Below are positions 17,796-27,406 of a DNA stretch of 64,000 nt, piece after piece. The DNA comes from UMGS172 sp045578845 (GTDB lineage Bacteria > Bacillota > Clostridia > Oscillospirales > Acutalibacteraceae): assembly GCA_045578845.1 (NCBI GenBank), contig JAZNLA010000061.1:44134-108133 (forward strand). The letters are read 5' to 3'. The notes beneath the pieces were generated by a model that worked only from the letters and a program-made list of their open reading frames with translations, was not told where the DNA came from and searched no databases. Made by a program: the position numbers and the translations under genes. Position 1 is the first letter of the stretch; each line of letters starts with the position of its first letter.

Positions 17796-18219
17796 CCACA
17801 GCACCCTTAAAAAAGGGATTTACATTTCCCGAATTGACGGGGACATTACAACCTATGACATAAGAATGAAACCCCCAAATATGGGTGACTATCTTGAAAA
17901 CAAGGCACTTCACACGCTTGAACACCTCATAGCAACCTTTTTAAGAAGCGGTGAAAAGGAAAACGAGATTATCTATTTCGGCCCCATGGGTTGCAGAACG
18001 GGTTTTTATCTGCTTGTAAGAAACATAGAGCCTAAAGACGTGATAGAACTTATAAAATCAGCCTTTAAATTTTCGGCGGATTTCAGCGGTACAATCCCGG
18101 GCACTACCGCAATAGAGTGCGGAAACTATCTTGACCATGACCTTTCAGGTGCAAAACAAGAGGCAAATGAATTTTTACTTGTTATACAAAATTACACAGT
18201 CGAGCGGTTAAAATACTAA
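17755..18219 (+). CDS. luxS: S-ribosylhomocysteine lyase
   Basis: LuxS splits S-ribosylhomocysteine into homocysteine and DPD, the precursor of autoinducer-2, in the activated methyl cycle. The 154-aa protein has the metal ligands in HTLEHL (His53, His57) and ECGNYLDH (Cys122) and the catalytic Cys80 in GPMGCRTGF. The ATG at 17755 or the one at 17761 could be used; both lie inside the acetyltransferase gene. The partner Pfs/MtnN nucleosidase is not in this window. Confidence 0.96.
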   Translation: MKMELKKIASFTVDHSTLKKGIYISRIDGDITTYDIRMKPPNMGDYLENKALHTLEHLIATFLRSGEKENEIIYFGPMGCRTGFYLLVRNIEPKDVIELIKSAFKFSADFSGTIPGTTAIECGNYLDHDLSGAKQEANEFLLVIQNYTVERLKY

Positions 18220-18306
18220 GTAAAACCGCTTTATATAAATATTTCCACTAACCCCGAGGTGTCACATCTTCGGGGCCAAAGTGCTTTTAAAAATAAGGAG
18301 AAAATT

Positions 18307-18891
18307 ATGTTTTTCAGCAAACCTAAATATGAAAAAATTATTGTAGGACTCGGCAACTTCGGGGATAAGTATGAGGCAACCCGTCACAATGTCGGATTTA
18401 GGTGTATTGATTTGATTGCTAACAATAAAGAGGTTGTTTGGAGAAACAAATTTGAGTCGCAGATTGCAGACATTTCGTTAAACGGTAAGAAAATTTTGCT
18501 TGTAAAACCAATGACCTATATGAACAATTCGGGGCGTGCGGTGAGCGGTATTTTAAAGTTTTATAAAATGCAACCCGAAAGCGTCATAGTAATTTCCGAC
18601 GACGTTTCAATGGAGGCGGGCCGACTGCGTATTAGGGCAAACGGCAGTCACGGCGGTCATAACGGACTTCGTGACATCATAGAACTTATAGGCAGTGACA
18701 ACTTCGCCCGCGTAAAGGTCGGTGTCGGTCAAAAACCGCACCCCGATTATGACCTTGCCGACTGGGTTTTGGGCAAACCGCAGGGGGAGGACCTTGAAAA
18801 ATTAAAGGAAACCGAAGGTTTGGCCGCTAAGGCGGTGCTTTCTATTGTGACCGACGGCGTGCAAAAGGCAATGAGCAAATTTAACCGATAA
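18307..18891 (+). CDS. pth: Peptidyl-tRNA hydrolase
   Basis: Pth frees tRNA from peptides dropped by stalled ribosomes. The start is taken at 18307 because AAGGAG lies seven bases before it (18295-18300); an upstream in-frame ATG at 18259 has no such site and would add 16 unrelated residues. The resulting 194-aa protein begins at MFFSKPKYEK and has GLGNFGDKYEATRHNVGF (catalytic His in RHN), MTYMNNSG, and SHGGHNGLRDI. It sits 12 bases before mfd, the usual Bacillota order. Confidence 0.96.
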   Translation: MFFSKPKYEKIIVGLGNFGDKYEATRHNVGFRCIDLIANNKEVVWRNKFESQIADISLNGKKILLVKPMTYMNNSGRAVSGILKFYKMQPESVIVISDDVSMEAGRLRIRANGSHGGHNGLRDIIELIGSDNFARVKVGVGQKPHPDYDLADWVLGKPQGEDLEKLKETEGLAAKAVLSIVTDGVQKAMSKFNR

Positions 18892-18903
18892 TTTGAGGTA
18901 AAA

Positions 18904-21900
18904 ATGGATTTCAGATATAAATTTTTAAGCGAAAGTTTGGGTAGTACCGAAAGTTTCGGCAAAATTCTGACAGCAGTAAAAAACGAAAAATACCCCATAG
19001 CACTGTCGGGAATTTCCCATATCCAAAGGGTGTTGCTGTCGGCGGTGCTACAGCAAGAAAACTCTCAAAAACTGCTTATAATTACGGCGGGCGACTCCGA
19101 AAGCGAACGCACCATAGAAGACCTGACAGCGTTAGGTATAACCTGTGTTTACTATCCCGCAAGAGAGTATTCCTTTAGAAGCGGTGTTACGGTTTCACAT
19201 GAGTACGAGCACAAAAGACTGGGTGCGTTATCCCGTGTTTTAACCGGTGAGTTTGATGTTTTGGTGGCGTCGGCCGATGCGGCGGTCAGTGCGACTGTGC
19301 CTGTTAAAGTGCTTAGAAACCGCAGGTTTAAACTTAAAACCGCCGAGGAAATCTCGGTCCAAGATATAATATCCCGACTTGTCGCGGGCGGTTATTCACG
19401 TGCCGAGCAGGTCGACGGTGCAGGACAGTTTTCGGCAAGAGGAAGTATTATCGACATCTTTCCGCCTAATTTGGAAAATCCTTGCCGAATTGACTTTTTC
19501 GGTGACGAAATTGACACGATTTACATTTTTGACCCCGATACACAGCGTCGTACCGACAGTGTTGACGAGGTGGAAATTTTCCCCGTTTCGGAAATATTCC
19601 CCGAAACAAAAGAGGATTTTAAGGTTAAATTAAAGGCACTTTGTGAAAATAAAAAAACTTCGGCTAATATAAAACAGAGAATAACCGAGGATTTGGATAG
19701 ATTAGAGGCGGGTGCGAATATAGGCTTTGACGCCTATATTACGCAGGTGTACGGTACATCTGCCACACTTTTTGATTATTTTGAGTCGTTTCCCTATTCC
19801 ACACTGATTTTCGACACAAACGGTTGTTTAGAAAAAATAGACAACTGTTTAAAACTTCATTTTGAGGAAATAAAACAACTGCTTTCAGAGGGTGTTTTAC
19901 CGCCCGATTTTAAATCGGTTTATTTGGATAGGGTGGGTTTTTGCGAAAGGTTAAAAACCCATAATACTATCTACTGCGACAGTTTTCAAAAAACATCTTA
20001 TGAGCCTAAACCCTTTACAGTTTTACCGCTTGACTACCGCCAAAACGGAAATTTCGGCGGCCCTGTCGCCTCGCTTTGCGAGGATATAAAATCGGCAAAC
20101 AGGAAACTTACCGTAATACTTGCGGGCGGTGAAAAAGCGGCATCAAACTTGACCGAAGAACTGAACGAACGCGGTATAAACGCCGTATTTTGTGCCGAGC
20201 CCGAAAGGGTGGGCAAAGAGGGCGTATTTATAACCGTAGGTTTTTTAAGTGCAGGGTTTGAACTGCCCGAAGCAGGATTGTCATGCATAGTTTACGGTAA
20301 AACCGCCGTCAAAAAGACAAAACACCGCTTTAAAAAGGGTAACGCCGTCGGCTCTTTAGAGGAATTGGAACGTGGCGACTATGTAGTCCACGCAAACCAT
20401 GGTATAGGAATATTCAGCGGTGTCGAACAACTGACCACCCACGGTGTCACAAGGGACTATATAAAAATAAATTACGCGGGCAAAGACGCACTTTATGTAC
20501 CCGTCACCTCGCTTGATATGGTGTCGAGATATATCGGCAGTGCCGAGGATAGTGCTGTAAAACTCAACCGTTTAGGCTCTGCCGAGTGGTCAAGAACGAG
20601 AACCAGGGTAAAAAAAGCAGTTAAGGATATGGCAAAGCAACTGACCGCTTTATATGCAAAGCGAATGCATGCCGAAGGCTACGCCTTTTCGCCCGACGGC
20701 GATATGCAGTCCGATTTTGAACGCCGTTTTAATTTCGATGAAACCGACGACCAATTGCGTTGCTCAGCCGAAATCAAAAAGGATATGGAACGCAAGGTGC
20801 CCATGGACCGCCTGCTTTGCGGTGATGTAGGCTTCGGCAAGACCGAGGTCGCGTTTCGAGCTGCCTTTAAGGCCATAGCCGACGGCAAGCAGTGTGCTTT
20901 GTTGGTGCCGACCACAATCCTTGCTTGGCAACACTACAATAACGCTCTTGAGCGGTTCGGTAATATGGCGGTTGAGGTTGAAATGCTTTCGCGTTTCAGA
21001 ACTTTAAAACAGCAGGAAAGAATAAAAAAAGACTTGGCGGCGGGCAATATAGATTTAATCGTCGGCACCCATAGTCTTATTTCAAAGGACGTAAAATTTC
21101 GCGATTTGGGACTTATAATCGTCGATGAAGAACAACGTTTCGGCGTTGCACAAAAAGAAAAACTAAAAGAACTGTATCCTACGGTCGACGCCCTTACGCT
21201 GTCGGCAACACCCATTCCCCGAACGCTTAACATGGCACTGTCGGGGCTTCGCGACATGTCCTCAATAGAAGAAGCACCTGCTGACCGAAGGCCTGTGCAA
21301 ACCTTTGTCATGGAACAAAACATGGGTGTTATCGACGAGGCGATAAGCAGGGAATTACGACGAGGAGGACAGGTATATTATCTTCATAACCGCACCGAAA
21401 ATATAGAAACCGTAGCGGCGAAAATTGCCGAACGGCACGAAGGTGCGAGCGTTGCCGTAGCACACGGAAAAATGGGCGAAGAAGAACTGTCGAAAGTGTG
21501 GCAGCGTTTGATAGAGCATGAAATTGATATTTTAGTCTGCACCACCATTATCGAAACGGGCGTAGACGTGCCTAATGTCAATACGCTTATAATCGAAAAC
21601 GCCGACCGTTTAGGTCTTGCACAACTGCACCAGTTAAGGGGCAGAGTCGGCAGGTCACACCGCACTGCGTTTGCCTATCTTTTGTATGCGGGCGGTAAGG
21701 CTTTAAGCGAAATTTCTCAAAAACGGCTTGACGCAATAAGGCGGTTTACCGAGTTCGGCTCGGGATTTAGAATAGCCATGCGTGACCTTGAAATAAGGGG
21801 TGCGGGCAGTATTTTGGGCGGTGAACAGCACGGGCATATGGAAGCGGTCGGTTACGATATGTATTTAAAACTGCTTAACGATGCCATAGCCGAAGAAAAG

Positions 21901-22356
21901 GGTGAAACTACCGCCGAACAAAAAGACTGTACCGTCGATATGCGTCTTTCGGCACATATCCCCGAACGGTATATAAAATCGCTGTCGGGCAGGCTTTTTG
22001 CGTATCGACGAATTGCCGGTATAAGAACAAAAGAAGATGTCTTAGACGTCACAGACGAACTTATCGACCGTTACGGCGAGCCGCCGCAGGCGGTACTCAC
22101 CCTTATAGATGTGTCATATCTCAGAGCCGAGGCAACCAAACTTGATATAACCGAAATAGCCGAAAGAAACGGCAGAATTCTACTTTTTACAGACGGTTTA
22201 ACCGAAGCGGTTGCAAAACTGGTTTCGTCGCCGATAAAAAGAAGGGTTTTGTTCAGTGCGGGTACAAAGCCGTATGTATCGGTAAGACCTGCCGAAAATC
22301 AAAAACCCATTGACACTTTAAAAGAGGCACTTTGCATTATGTCCGAAGAAAAATAA
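18904..22356 (+). CDS. mfd: Transcription-repair coupling factor
   Basis: Mfd pushes stalled RNA polymerase off damaged DNA and recruits UvrA. The 1150 aa show the UvrB-like N-terminal modules, the CarD-like RNA polymerase interaction domain (LERGDYVVHANHGIGIF, about 487-503), the RecG-like translocase with P-loop LLCGDVGFGKTE near 640, the DEEQRFG box near 741, and the C-terminal TRCF domain. Length is normal. No strong terminator follows; a new promoter starts the next gene. Confidence 0.97.
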   Translation: MDFRYKFLSESLGSTESFGKILTAVKNEKYPIALSGISHIQRVLLSAVLQQENSQKLLIITAGDSESERTIEDLTALGITCVYYPAREYSFRSGVTVSHEYEHKRLGALSRVLTGEFDVLVASADAAVSATVPVKVLRNRRFKLKTAEEISVQDIISRLVAGGYSRAEQVDGAGQFSARGSIIDIFPPNLENPCRIDFFGDEIDTIYIFDPDTQRRTDSVDEVEIFPVSEIFPETKEDFKVKLKALCENKKTSANIKQRITEDLDRLEAGANIGFDAYITQVYGTSATLFDYFESFPYSTLIFDTNGCLEKIDNCLKLHFEEIKQLLSEGVLPPDFKSVYLDRVGFCERLKTHNTIYCDSFQKTSYEPKPFTVLPLDYRQNGNFGGPVASLCEDIKSANRKLTVILAGGEKAASNLTEELNERGINAVFCAEPERVGKEGVFITVGFLSAGFELPEAGLSCIVYGKTAVKKTKHRFKKGNAVGSLEELERGDYVVHANHGIGIFSGVEQLTTHGVTRDYIKINYAGKDALYVPVTSLDMVSRYIGSAEDSAVKLNRLGSAEWSRTRTRVKKAVKDMAKQLTALYAKRMHAEGYAFSPDGDMQSDFERRFNFDETDDQLRCSAEIKKDMERKVPMDRLLCGDVGFGKTEVAFRAAFKAIADGKQCALLVPTTILAWQHYNNALERFGNMAVEVEMLSRFRTLKQQERIKKDLAAGNIDLIVGTHSLISKDVKFRDLGLIIVDEEQRFGVAQKEKLKELYPTVDALTLSATPIPRTLNMALSGLRDMSSIEEAPADRRPVQTFVMEQNMGVIDEAISRELRRGGQVYYLHNRTENIETVAAKIAERHEGASVAVAHGKMGEEELSKVWQRLIEHEIDILVCTTIIETGVDVPNVNTLIIENADRLGLAQLHQLRGRVGRSHRTAFAYLLYAGGKALSEISQKRLDAIRRFTEFGSGFRIAMRDLEIRGAGSILGGEQHGHMEAVGYDMYLKLLNDAIAEEKGETTAEQKDCTVDMRLSAHIPERYIKSLSGRLFAYRRIAGIRTKEDVLDVTDELIDRYGEPPQAVLTLIDVSYLRAEATKLDITEIAERNGRILLFTDGLTEAVAKLVSSPIKRRVLFSAGTKPYVSVRPAENQKPIDTLKEALCIMSEEK

Positions 22357-22392
22357 TTTTACAAATAGGACATATTGTAAGAGAAAAATTAC

Positions 22393-22421
22393 TGGACTTT
22401 TTAAAGGTAATAATATATACT
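22393..22421 (+). promoter_or_regulatory. Sigma-A promoter of the PrsA-like lipoprotein gene
   Basis: TGGACT (22393-22398) and TATACT (22416-22421) are spaced by 17 bases, four and five of six consensus matches. It lies in the 131-base gap after mfd. Confidence 0.6.
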
Positions 22422-22487
22422 GAATAGGATAGAACATCAAATGTTCAATAAAACATTTAGTTTCAATTAAACGGTTAGGAGTTAAAA

Positions 22488-23705
22488 ATGAAAAAACTGC
22501 TCAAAATATCAGCCTTTTTACTTGCGGTACTTATGGTAGTGCCTATGTTTGCCGGCTGTCACGAAAAGGACGAAATTGCCTACACAATAGACGATTACAC
22601 CTACACTTCGGCCATGTACAGTTGTGTGCTTTATGTTGCCGCAAGCAGTGCAAGGGGTGATATTGACACGTTTATTACCGATAGCGGTAAAGAGGCAAAA
22701 GATGTAAATTACGAAAATTACAAGTTCGACGAAAACGGCAAGGTCAGTGCAACCGGTACTGTGTCTTATGCAACATTTGTTAAAAATGAAGCGATAAGAA
22801 TTTTGCGTCAGTATTCTGTACTTCAAAGCAAAATGAAAGCAGAAAACTTAAAACTTGACGAGGATACTGAATATACCGCAAAAGTTAACGCAGAATATTA
22901 TTGGTACGCAGGTTGTGACTACAGCACATATCAGTATTATTCGGCTTACGGTGCCGATGTTTCGCAGTATTTCACACCATATGCAAACCGTTTTGAGCCT
23001 AACGGCGTTTCGCTTTCAACCTATACAGATTATCTTATCTTAGAGTATACCTATGACTTCTACTTTAAACACCTTTACGGCGAAGGCGGTGCCAAAGAGG
23101 TCGGCAAGGATGCTTTGACTGAGTATATGAACGCACATTATGCTTTGGGCGATGTTATTTCGCTATCCACCACAGATGACAAGGGCACAGACCTTTCAGC
23201 CGAAAAAAAGGCAGAGGTTAAGGCTAAAGCCGATGCCTATGCGGAACGTCTTAACAAGGGTGAGGATTTCGAAACGGTTTATAACGAGTATCAAGAGTCT
23301 TTAGAGGCAGAAGATGAAGAAACCTCGAGCGAGGAAGAAACTTCAAGCGAGGAAGATACTTCAAGTGAGGAAGATACCGAGGAAGAATACACCCCTGAAG
23401 AGTACAAAACTGTTTTCGGCGACAGCGAAACATCTTATGACGATACACTTTATAAAGATGTCAGTGCTTTAAAGGTGGGTGAGGCAAAGGTTTTGGAAGA
23501 TACCGACCAAAAGTGCTATATTGTAGTGGCAAAACGCGATATGACTGAGCAGGAATATTGGTTAGACAGTTTAACCGACAGTATTCTCTATAAACTTAAA
23601 CAGGAAGAGTACAACAAGGACCTCGATGAGGCAGGAAAACTGCTCACCGCTACCGAGGATAAACATGCAACAAAACCTTTCAAGGTTAAGGATATCAAAT
23701 TCTGA
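22488..23705 (+). CDS. Lipoprotein of the PrsA/SurA foldase type with an acidic insert
   Basis: A 405-aa exported protein. A signal peptide ends in a lipobox-like MFAGC (Cys23), so it should be lipid-anchored outside the membrane. The N-terminal helical region is SurA/PrsA-like and the segment from about 235 (ADAYAERLNKGEDFETVYNEY) to 350 (YKDVSALKVGEAKVLEDTDQKCYIVVAKRDM) follows the parvulin pattern. That domain is interrupted at about 275-305 by an acidic Ser/Thr/Glu stretch made of repeated EETSSE and EDTSSE units, so isomerase activity is doubtful. Position after mfd is typical for such foldases. The family call is moderate. Confidence 0.7.
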   Translation: MKKLLKISAFLLAVLMVVPMFAGCHEKDEIAYTIDDYTYTSAMYSCVLYVAASSARGDIDTFITDSGKEAKDVNYENYKFDENGKVSATGTVSYATFVKNEAIRILRQYSVLQSKMKAENLKLDEDTEYTAKVNAEYYWYAGCDYSTYQYYSAYGADVSQYFTPYANRFEPNGVSLSTYTDYLILEYTYDFYFKHLYGEGGAKEVGKDALTEYMNAHYALGDVISLSTTDDKGTDLSAEKKAEVKAKADAYAERLNKGEDFETVYNEYQESLEAEDEETSSEEETSSEEDTSSEEDTEEEYTPEEYKTVFGDSETSYDDTLYKDVSALKVGEAKVLEDTDQKCYIVVAKRDMTEQEYWLDSLTDSILYKLKQEEYNKDLDEAGKLLTATEDKHATKPFKVKDIKF

Positions 23706-23720
23706 TAGTCCGATATATAA

Positions 23721-23752
23721 AAAATCTTCGGGCAATTTGCCCGAAGATTTTT
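23721..23752 (+). terminator. Terminator after the PrsA-like lipoprotein gene
   Basis: A perfect 12-bp stem (AAATCTTCGGGC at 23722-23733 with GCCCGAAGATTT at 23739-23750) with a 5-base loop is followed by T residues. Confidence 0.9.
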
Positions 23753-23782
23753 GCTTTATTATAAATAAAAGGTGGAAAACAT

Positions 23783-25051
23783 ATGGAAACAACCATTTTA
23801 AAAGACGGGGTAAACTACTCGTTTTATAAAACTTCCCGCTTTAAAACTACCGTTTTGTCAATAGGTTTTTATCTACCGTTGGGCAGTCTTAATGCCGCGA
23901 CATCTCTTGCGTTGGGACTTATGAAAAGCGGAACTGCAAATTTGCCCGATTTATATTCATTTAACCGCCGTTTGGCTACACTTTACGGTGCAACCGTTTC
24001 GTCGTGGACCTCTAAGGTCGGCGACCAAAAAGAATTAAGGCTTAATTTGACCGTTAATTCCGACCGTTTTTCGCTTGACGGTGAAAGTACCGTAAACGGG
24101 GCTGCAGAACTTTTTCTTGACATGGTTTTCAGCCGTGAAAAGAGCGGATTTTCATACCCTAAGGATGTTTTCGACCGCGAAAAACGTCTGCTTATCGAAA
24201 AAATCGAAGGCACTTTAAATGATAAGCGGGTTTATTCAAAATTAAAATTGGAAGCGGCAATGTGCGAGGGCGAGCCGTACGGCACATGTGTAAACGGCAC
24301 CAAGGAAGAGGTAAGCGAATTAACCCCTGCTATAGTTGCTGACTCTTTTAAAACCTTGCTTGAATCCGCCTTTATTTCGGTGACAGTAATAGGCGATAAA
24401 GAACCCGATAATTTTAAGGACATTTTAAAATCAAAATTCAATGCTTTAGGCAGAAAATTTTTGGGTGTTACTTCTAACACTTTAAAACCTGCACGCCAAA
24501 ATGCTTTGGAAGTAACCGAAGAAATGAACGTCACCCAAGGTAAACTTGTTTTGGGGTTTAGGTCGGCAGTCGGCGGAAACAGCCGCGATACCGTAGCCGT
24601 AAGGGTTATGACTGCGGTGTTCGGCGGCGGTCCGTTCTCGAAACTCTTTTTAAATGTCCGCGAAAAACAAAGCCTTTGCTACTACTGTGCGGCAAGGGGT
24701 ATCCGCCAAAAGGGGCTAATATTGGTTGACAGCGGTGTTGAAACCGAAAACATTGAAAAGGCTAAAACGGCAATACTAAAGCAGTTTAAAGATATGCAAG
24801 ACGGCAATTTTACTGAAGACGATTTGAACTTTGCGAAACTTGCCATATGCGATGCATTGCGTTCGGCTGAGTCCGACCAGTATGCGTTGCTTACATGGAT
24901 TTCGGGAAATGCTTTGGAAAATGACCCGCCCACAATAGAAGAAACCTGCAGGCTTATAGAAAATGTAATCTCTGATGATGTTAAAAAATCGGCAAAGTTG
25001 TTTTCGCTTGATACGGTTTTCACACTAAACCCTAAAAAGGAGGAAAAGTAA
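23783..25051 (+). CDS. ymfF: M16-like peptidase homolog YmfF (inactive-type partner)
   Basis: A 422-aa member of the M16 zinc peptidase superfamily matching the YmfF group by size, context and the RIRQKGLILVDSGVE-like C-terminal segment. The N-terminal half lacks the HxxEH zinc motif, as expected for the non-catalytic partner of a pair. In Bacillus, YmfF and YmfH belong to the cluster needed for 5-aminopentanol modification of elongation factor P, and the family is named for that. The stop codon overlaps the ymfH ATG by one base. Confidence 0.85.
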   Translation: METTILKDGVNYSFYKTSRFKTTVLSIGFYLPLGSLNAATSLALGLMKSGTANLPDLYSFNRRLATLYGATVSSWTSKVGDQKELRLNLTVNSDRFSLDGESTVNGAAELFLDMVFSREKSGFSYPKDVFDREKRLLIEKIEGTLNDKRVYSKLKLEAAMCEGEPYGTCVNGTKEEVSELTPAIVADSFKTLLESAFISVTVIGDKEPDNFKDILKSKFNALGRKFLGVTSNTLKPARQNALEVTEEMNVTQGKLVLGFRSAVGGNSRDTVAVRVMTAVFGGGPFSKLFLNVREKQSLCYYCAARGIRQKGLILVDSGVETENIEKAKTAILKQFKDMQDGNFTEDDLNFAKLAICDALRSAESDQYALLTWISGNALENDPPTIEETCRLIENVISDDVKKSAKLFSLDTVFTLNPKKEEK

Positions 25052-26325
25052 TGAGTTTCAAAAAACACACCGAAAACTGTGCTTTGGCAGGGGAGCAGTG
25101 TTTGGTAGCCATTCATTCCTCAGGGTTAAAGGTTATACTTTGTGAAAGAAAAGATATGTCGTCGAATTATGCTGTTTTCGGCACAAAGTACGGCTCGGTC
25201 GATACCGATTTTGCCGTTGACGGCGGCAAAATGCAACATGTTCCCGACGGAATTGCCCATTTTTTAGAGCATAAACTTTTTGAAGGCGAAGACGGTGATG
25301 CTTTTACAAAATATTCCGTAACGGGTGCTTCGGCTAATGCTTATACCTCGTTTGACCGCACCTGCTATCTTTTCAGTTGCAGTGATAAATTTTACGAAAA
25401 TTTGGATATTTTACTGTCCTTTGTTTCGTCACCCTACTTTACGCCCGAAACGGTGGCTAAAGAGCAGGGCATTATCGGTCAGGAAATTAAAATGTACGAA
25501 GATGTTGCGGGTTGGCGTGTACTTTTTAATCTTTTGAGATGTATGTACAGCAACCACCCCGTAAAAATTGAAATTGCGGGCACAGTTGAGTCAATCGCCG
25601 AAATCACCGACCAAACCCTTTACGACTGTTATAATACCTTTTATTCGCCGTCAAATATGTTTGTTGCAATCTGCGGTAATTTTGATTCGGAAAAAGTATT
25701 AAGTATGATTGACGAAAAAATAGAGGAAAAACCGCAAAAAACTATTGTCCGTTCAGACTTTAATGAGCCAAATACTGTGACAATGCACGAAATTTCCGAA
25801 ACCATGGCGGTGGCAAAACCGATTTTTGTCGCAGGCATTAAGGATAAAGTAAAGGAAAGCGTTTCGCCCGAAACGGCAGTTGCAACCGAACTGTTACTCG
25901 AAATTGCCGCAGGCAAAATTTCACCGCTTTATGACCGTTTGCAGAAAAAAGGACTCATAAATAACGGTTTTAGCACAGAATATTTGCACGGTTTCGGCTA
26001 CGGTGCACTGCTTTTTGAAGGTGAGTCGTCTAATCCTTATGAGGTTGCCGACCAAATCAAAGCCGAAATATTAAAAATTCAAGACGAGGGCGTTGACGGG
26101 GAACTTTTTATCTCAGCCAAGAAAAAACTTTTTGGCCGAGAAATCCGTCGTTTTAATGATACCGAGGAAACGGTCGGCGTGTTTATCGACAGTATAATTG
26201 AGGGAACAAAACCGTATGCAAGGGTCGAACTTTTAAGTTCTGCCGCCGTAACCTCAGTAAATAAAAGGGCAAAGGAATTAGACCTTAATAACTTTGCTAT
26301 TTCGGTTATAAATCCTAAAAAATAA
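25051..26325 (+). CDS. ymfH: M16 zinc peptidase YmfH
   Basis: The catalytic partner of YmfF: 424 aa with the M16 motif HFLEHKLFEG (HxxEH, about 70-79), the downstream Glu about 75 residues later in the NLLRCMYSNHP region, and a RLQKKGLINNGFS segment in the C-terminal half. Family members are linked to post-translational 5-aminopentanolation of EF-P. No EF-P gene or ymfI-type reductase is present here, so the rest of the system would be elsewhere. Confidence 0.88.
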   Translation: MSFKKHTENCALAGEQCLVAIHSSGLKVILCERKDMSSNYAVFGTKYGSVDTDFAVDGGKMQHVPDGIAHFLEHKLFEGEDGDAFTKYSVTGASANAYTSFDRTCYLFSCSDKFYENLDILLSFVSSPYFTPETVAKEQGIIGQEIKMYEDVAGWRVLFNLLRCMYSNHPVKIEIAGTVESIAEITDQTLYDCYNTFYSPSNMFVAICGNFDSEKVLSMIDEKIEEKPQKTIVRSDFNEPNTVTMHEISETMAVAKPIFVAGIKDKVKESVSPETAVATELLLEIAAGKISPLYDRLQKKGLINNGFSTEYLHGFGYGALLFEGESSNPYEVADQIKAEILKIQDEGVDGELFISAKKKLFGREIRRFNDTEETVGVFIDSIIEGTKPYARVELLSSAAVTSVNKRAKELDLNNFAISVINPKK

Positions 26326-26355
26326 TAAGTTTTCAAAAAGTTTTAAAAAAACTCT

Positions 26356-26401
26356 TTCCATAGGCAGTATGTTTAGTATATAATAAGTATAAATATACTG
26401 C
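26356..26401 (+). promoter_or_regulatory. Promoter of lgt-folD with a flanking inverted repeat
   Basis: A perfect TATAAT is at 26379-26384, with TTTCCA 18 bases upstream (26355-26360) as a weak -35. The -10 is enclosed by a 7-bp inverted repeat, GCAGTAT (26364-26370) and ATACTGC (26395-26401). That could be an operator or a transcript-start hairpin. Confidence 0.5.
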
Positions 26402-26425
26402 TAGAGTTTTGAAAGGAATCTTAAA

Positions 26426-27406
26426 ATGCAAGCACTTACAGCATATTCGGTAAATCTATTTGGCTTAAAACTTAAATTCGACCCCGTAGCCTTTACCCTG
26501 CCCATAGGTGACGGGTGGAGTGTATATTGGTACGGCATTTGTATTGCGTTGGGCTTTTTGCTTGCGGTCATTTATTGTTTCCGGCGTGCCAAAAAATTCG
26601 GTGTTGATTTAGACCGTTTGACCGACGTTGTACTTATCACAACACCTCTTGCCATACTTTGTGCAAGACTGTACTACATAATTTTCGATAACGAAACAAA
26701 AATTGACTCAATTGCCGACTTTTTCGGCATAAGCGGGACTTCCGGTGTTTCGGGACTTGCCATTTACGGCGGTGTCATCGGTGCCGTTTTATTTGGCTTT
26801 ATTACCTGTAAAATTCGTAAGGTAAAGGTGTTAGATGCTTTTGACCTCGCCGCAAGCGGCTTTTTAATCGGTCAGGCAATCGGCAGATGGGGTAACTTCT
26901 TTAACCAAGAGGCGTTCGGCTCGCTTACCGGAAGTACTTTTTGGGGAATGAGCAGTGAAAACACCGTTCGTGAACTGGGTGAAGGTTTAGTTCACCCTTG
27001 TTTCCTTTATGAGTCTGTGTGGTGTATTTTGGGTGCAGTTTTACTGCATTTTGTCGGCAATCGCCGAAAGTTTGGCGGTCAAATTGCCCTTTGCTACGGC
27101 GTTTGGTACGGATTTGGCAGAATGATTATCGAAGGGTTCAGAACCGACAGTCTTTATATAGGACCGCTTCGTGTTTCGCAGTGGCTGTCGGCACTTTTAA
27201 TGGTAGCGTGTGCTATTGTTCTTGCGATTGTTTTCAATAAACTTCGCACCGCTAAAACCGACCTCACCTATGAATCGGTGTTTGATGACATTGACCCCGA
27301 TTCTCGACGCGGTGTGGAATACTACGAAGGCGAAGAAAACTCGGAAGAAGACCAAGAAACAGAGATTGAAAACGAACAAGAAAACGAGGAAGAAAACGAT
27401 GGCTAA
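26426..27406 (+). CDS. lgt: Prolipoprotein diacylglyceryl transferase
   Basis: Lgt attaches diacylglycerol from phosphatidylglycerol to the lipobox cysteine of prolipoproteins in the membrane. The 326-aa protein has seven hydrophobic segments and the signature GRWGNFFNQEAFG (about 150-162), plus the YGVWYGFGRMIIEGFRTDSL region. After about residue 275 it ends in a hydrophilic tail very rich in Glu (EENSEEDQETEIENEQ and onward) that the enzyme does not need. Its last eight bases overlap folD. At least two probable lipoproteins are in the window. Confidence 0.95.
   Translation: MQALTAYSVNLFGLKLKFDPVAFTLPIGDGWSVYWYGICIALGFLLAVIYCFRRAKKFGVDLDRLTDVVLITTPLAILCARLYYIIFDNETKIDSIADFFGISGTSGVSGLAIYGGVIGAVLFGFITCKIRKVKVLDAFDLAASGFLIGQAIGRWGNFFNQEAFGSLTGSTFWGMSSENTVRELGEGLVHPCFLYESVWCILGAVLLHFVGNRRKFGGQIALCYGVWYGFGRMIIEGFRTDSLYIGPLRVSQWLSALLMVACAIVLAIVFNKLRTAKTDLTYESVFDDIDPDSRRGVEYYEGEENSEEDQETEIENEQENEEENDG

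Noticed and set aside
18240..18280. Terminator between luxS and pth
   Set aside because: CCCCGA/TCGGGG can pair, but there is no T-run and pth has no separate promoter that I could see; at most a weak structure.
27210..27398. Longer folD start inside lgt
   Set aside because: The residues are Lys/Thr-rich read-through of the lgt tail in another frame; FolD homology starts at 27399.
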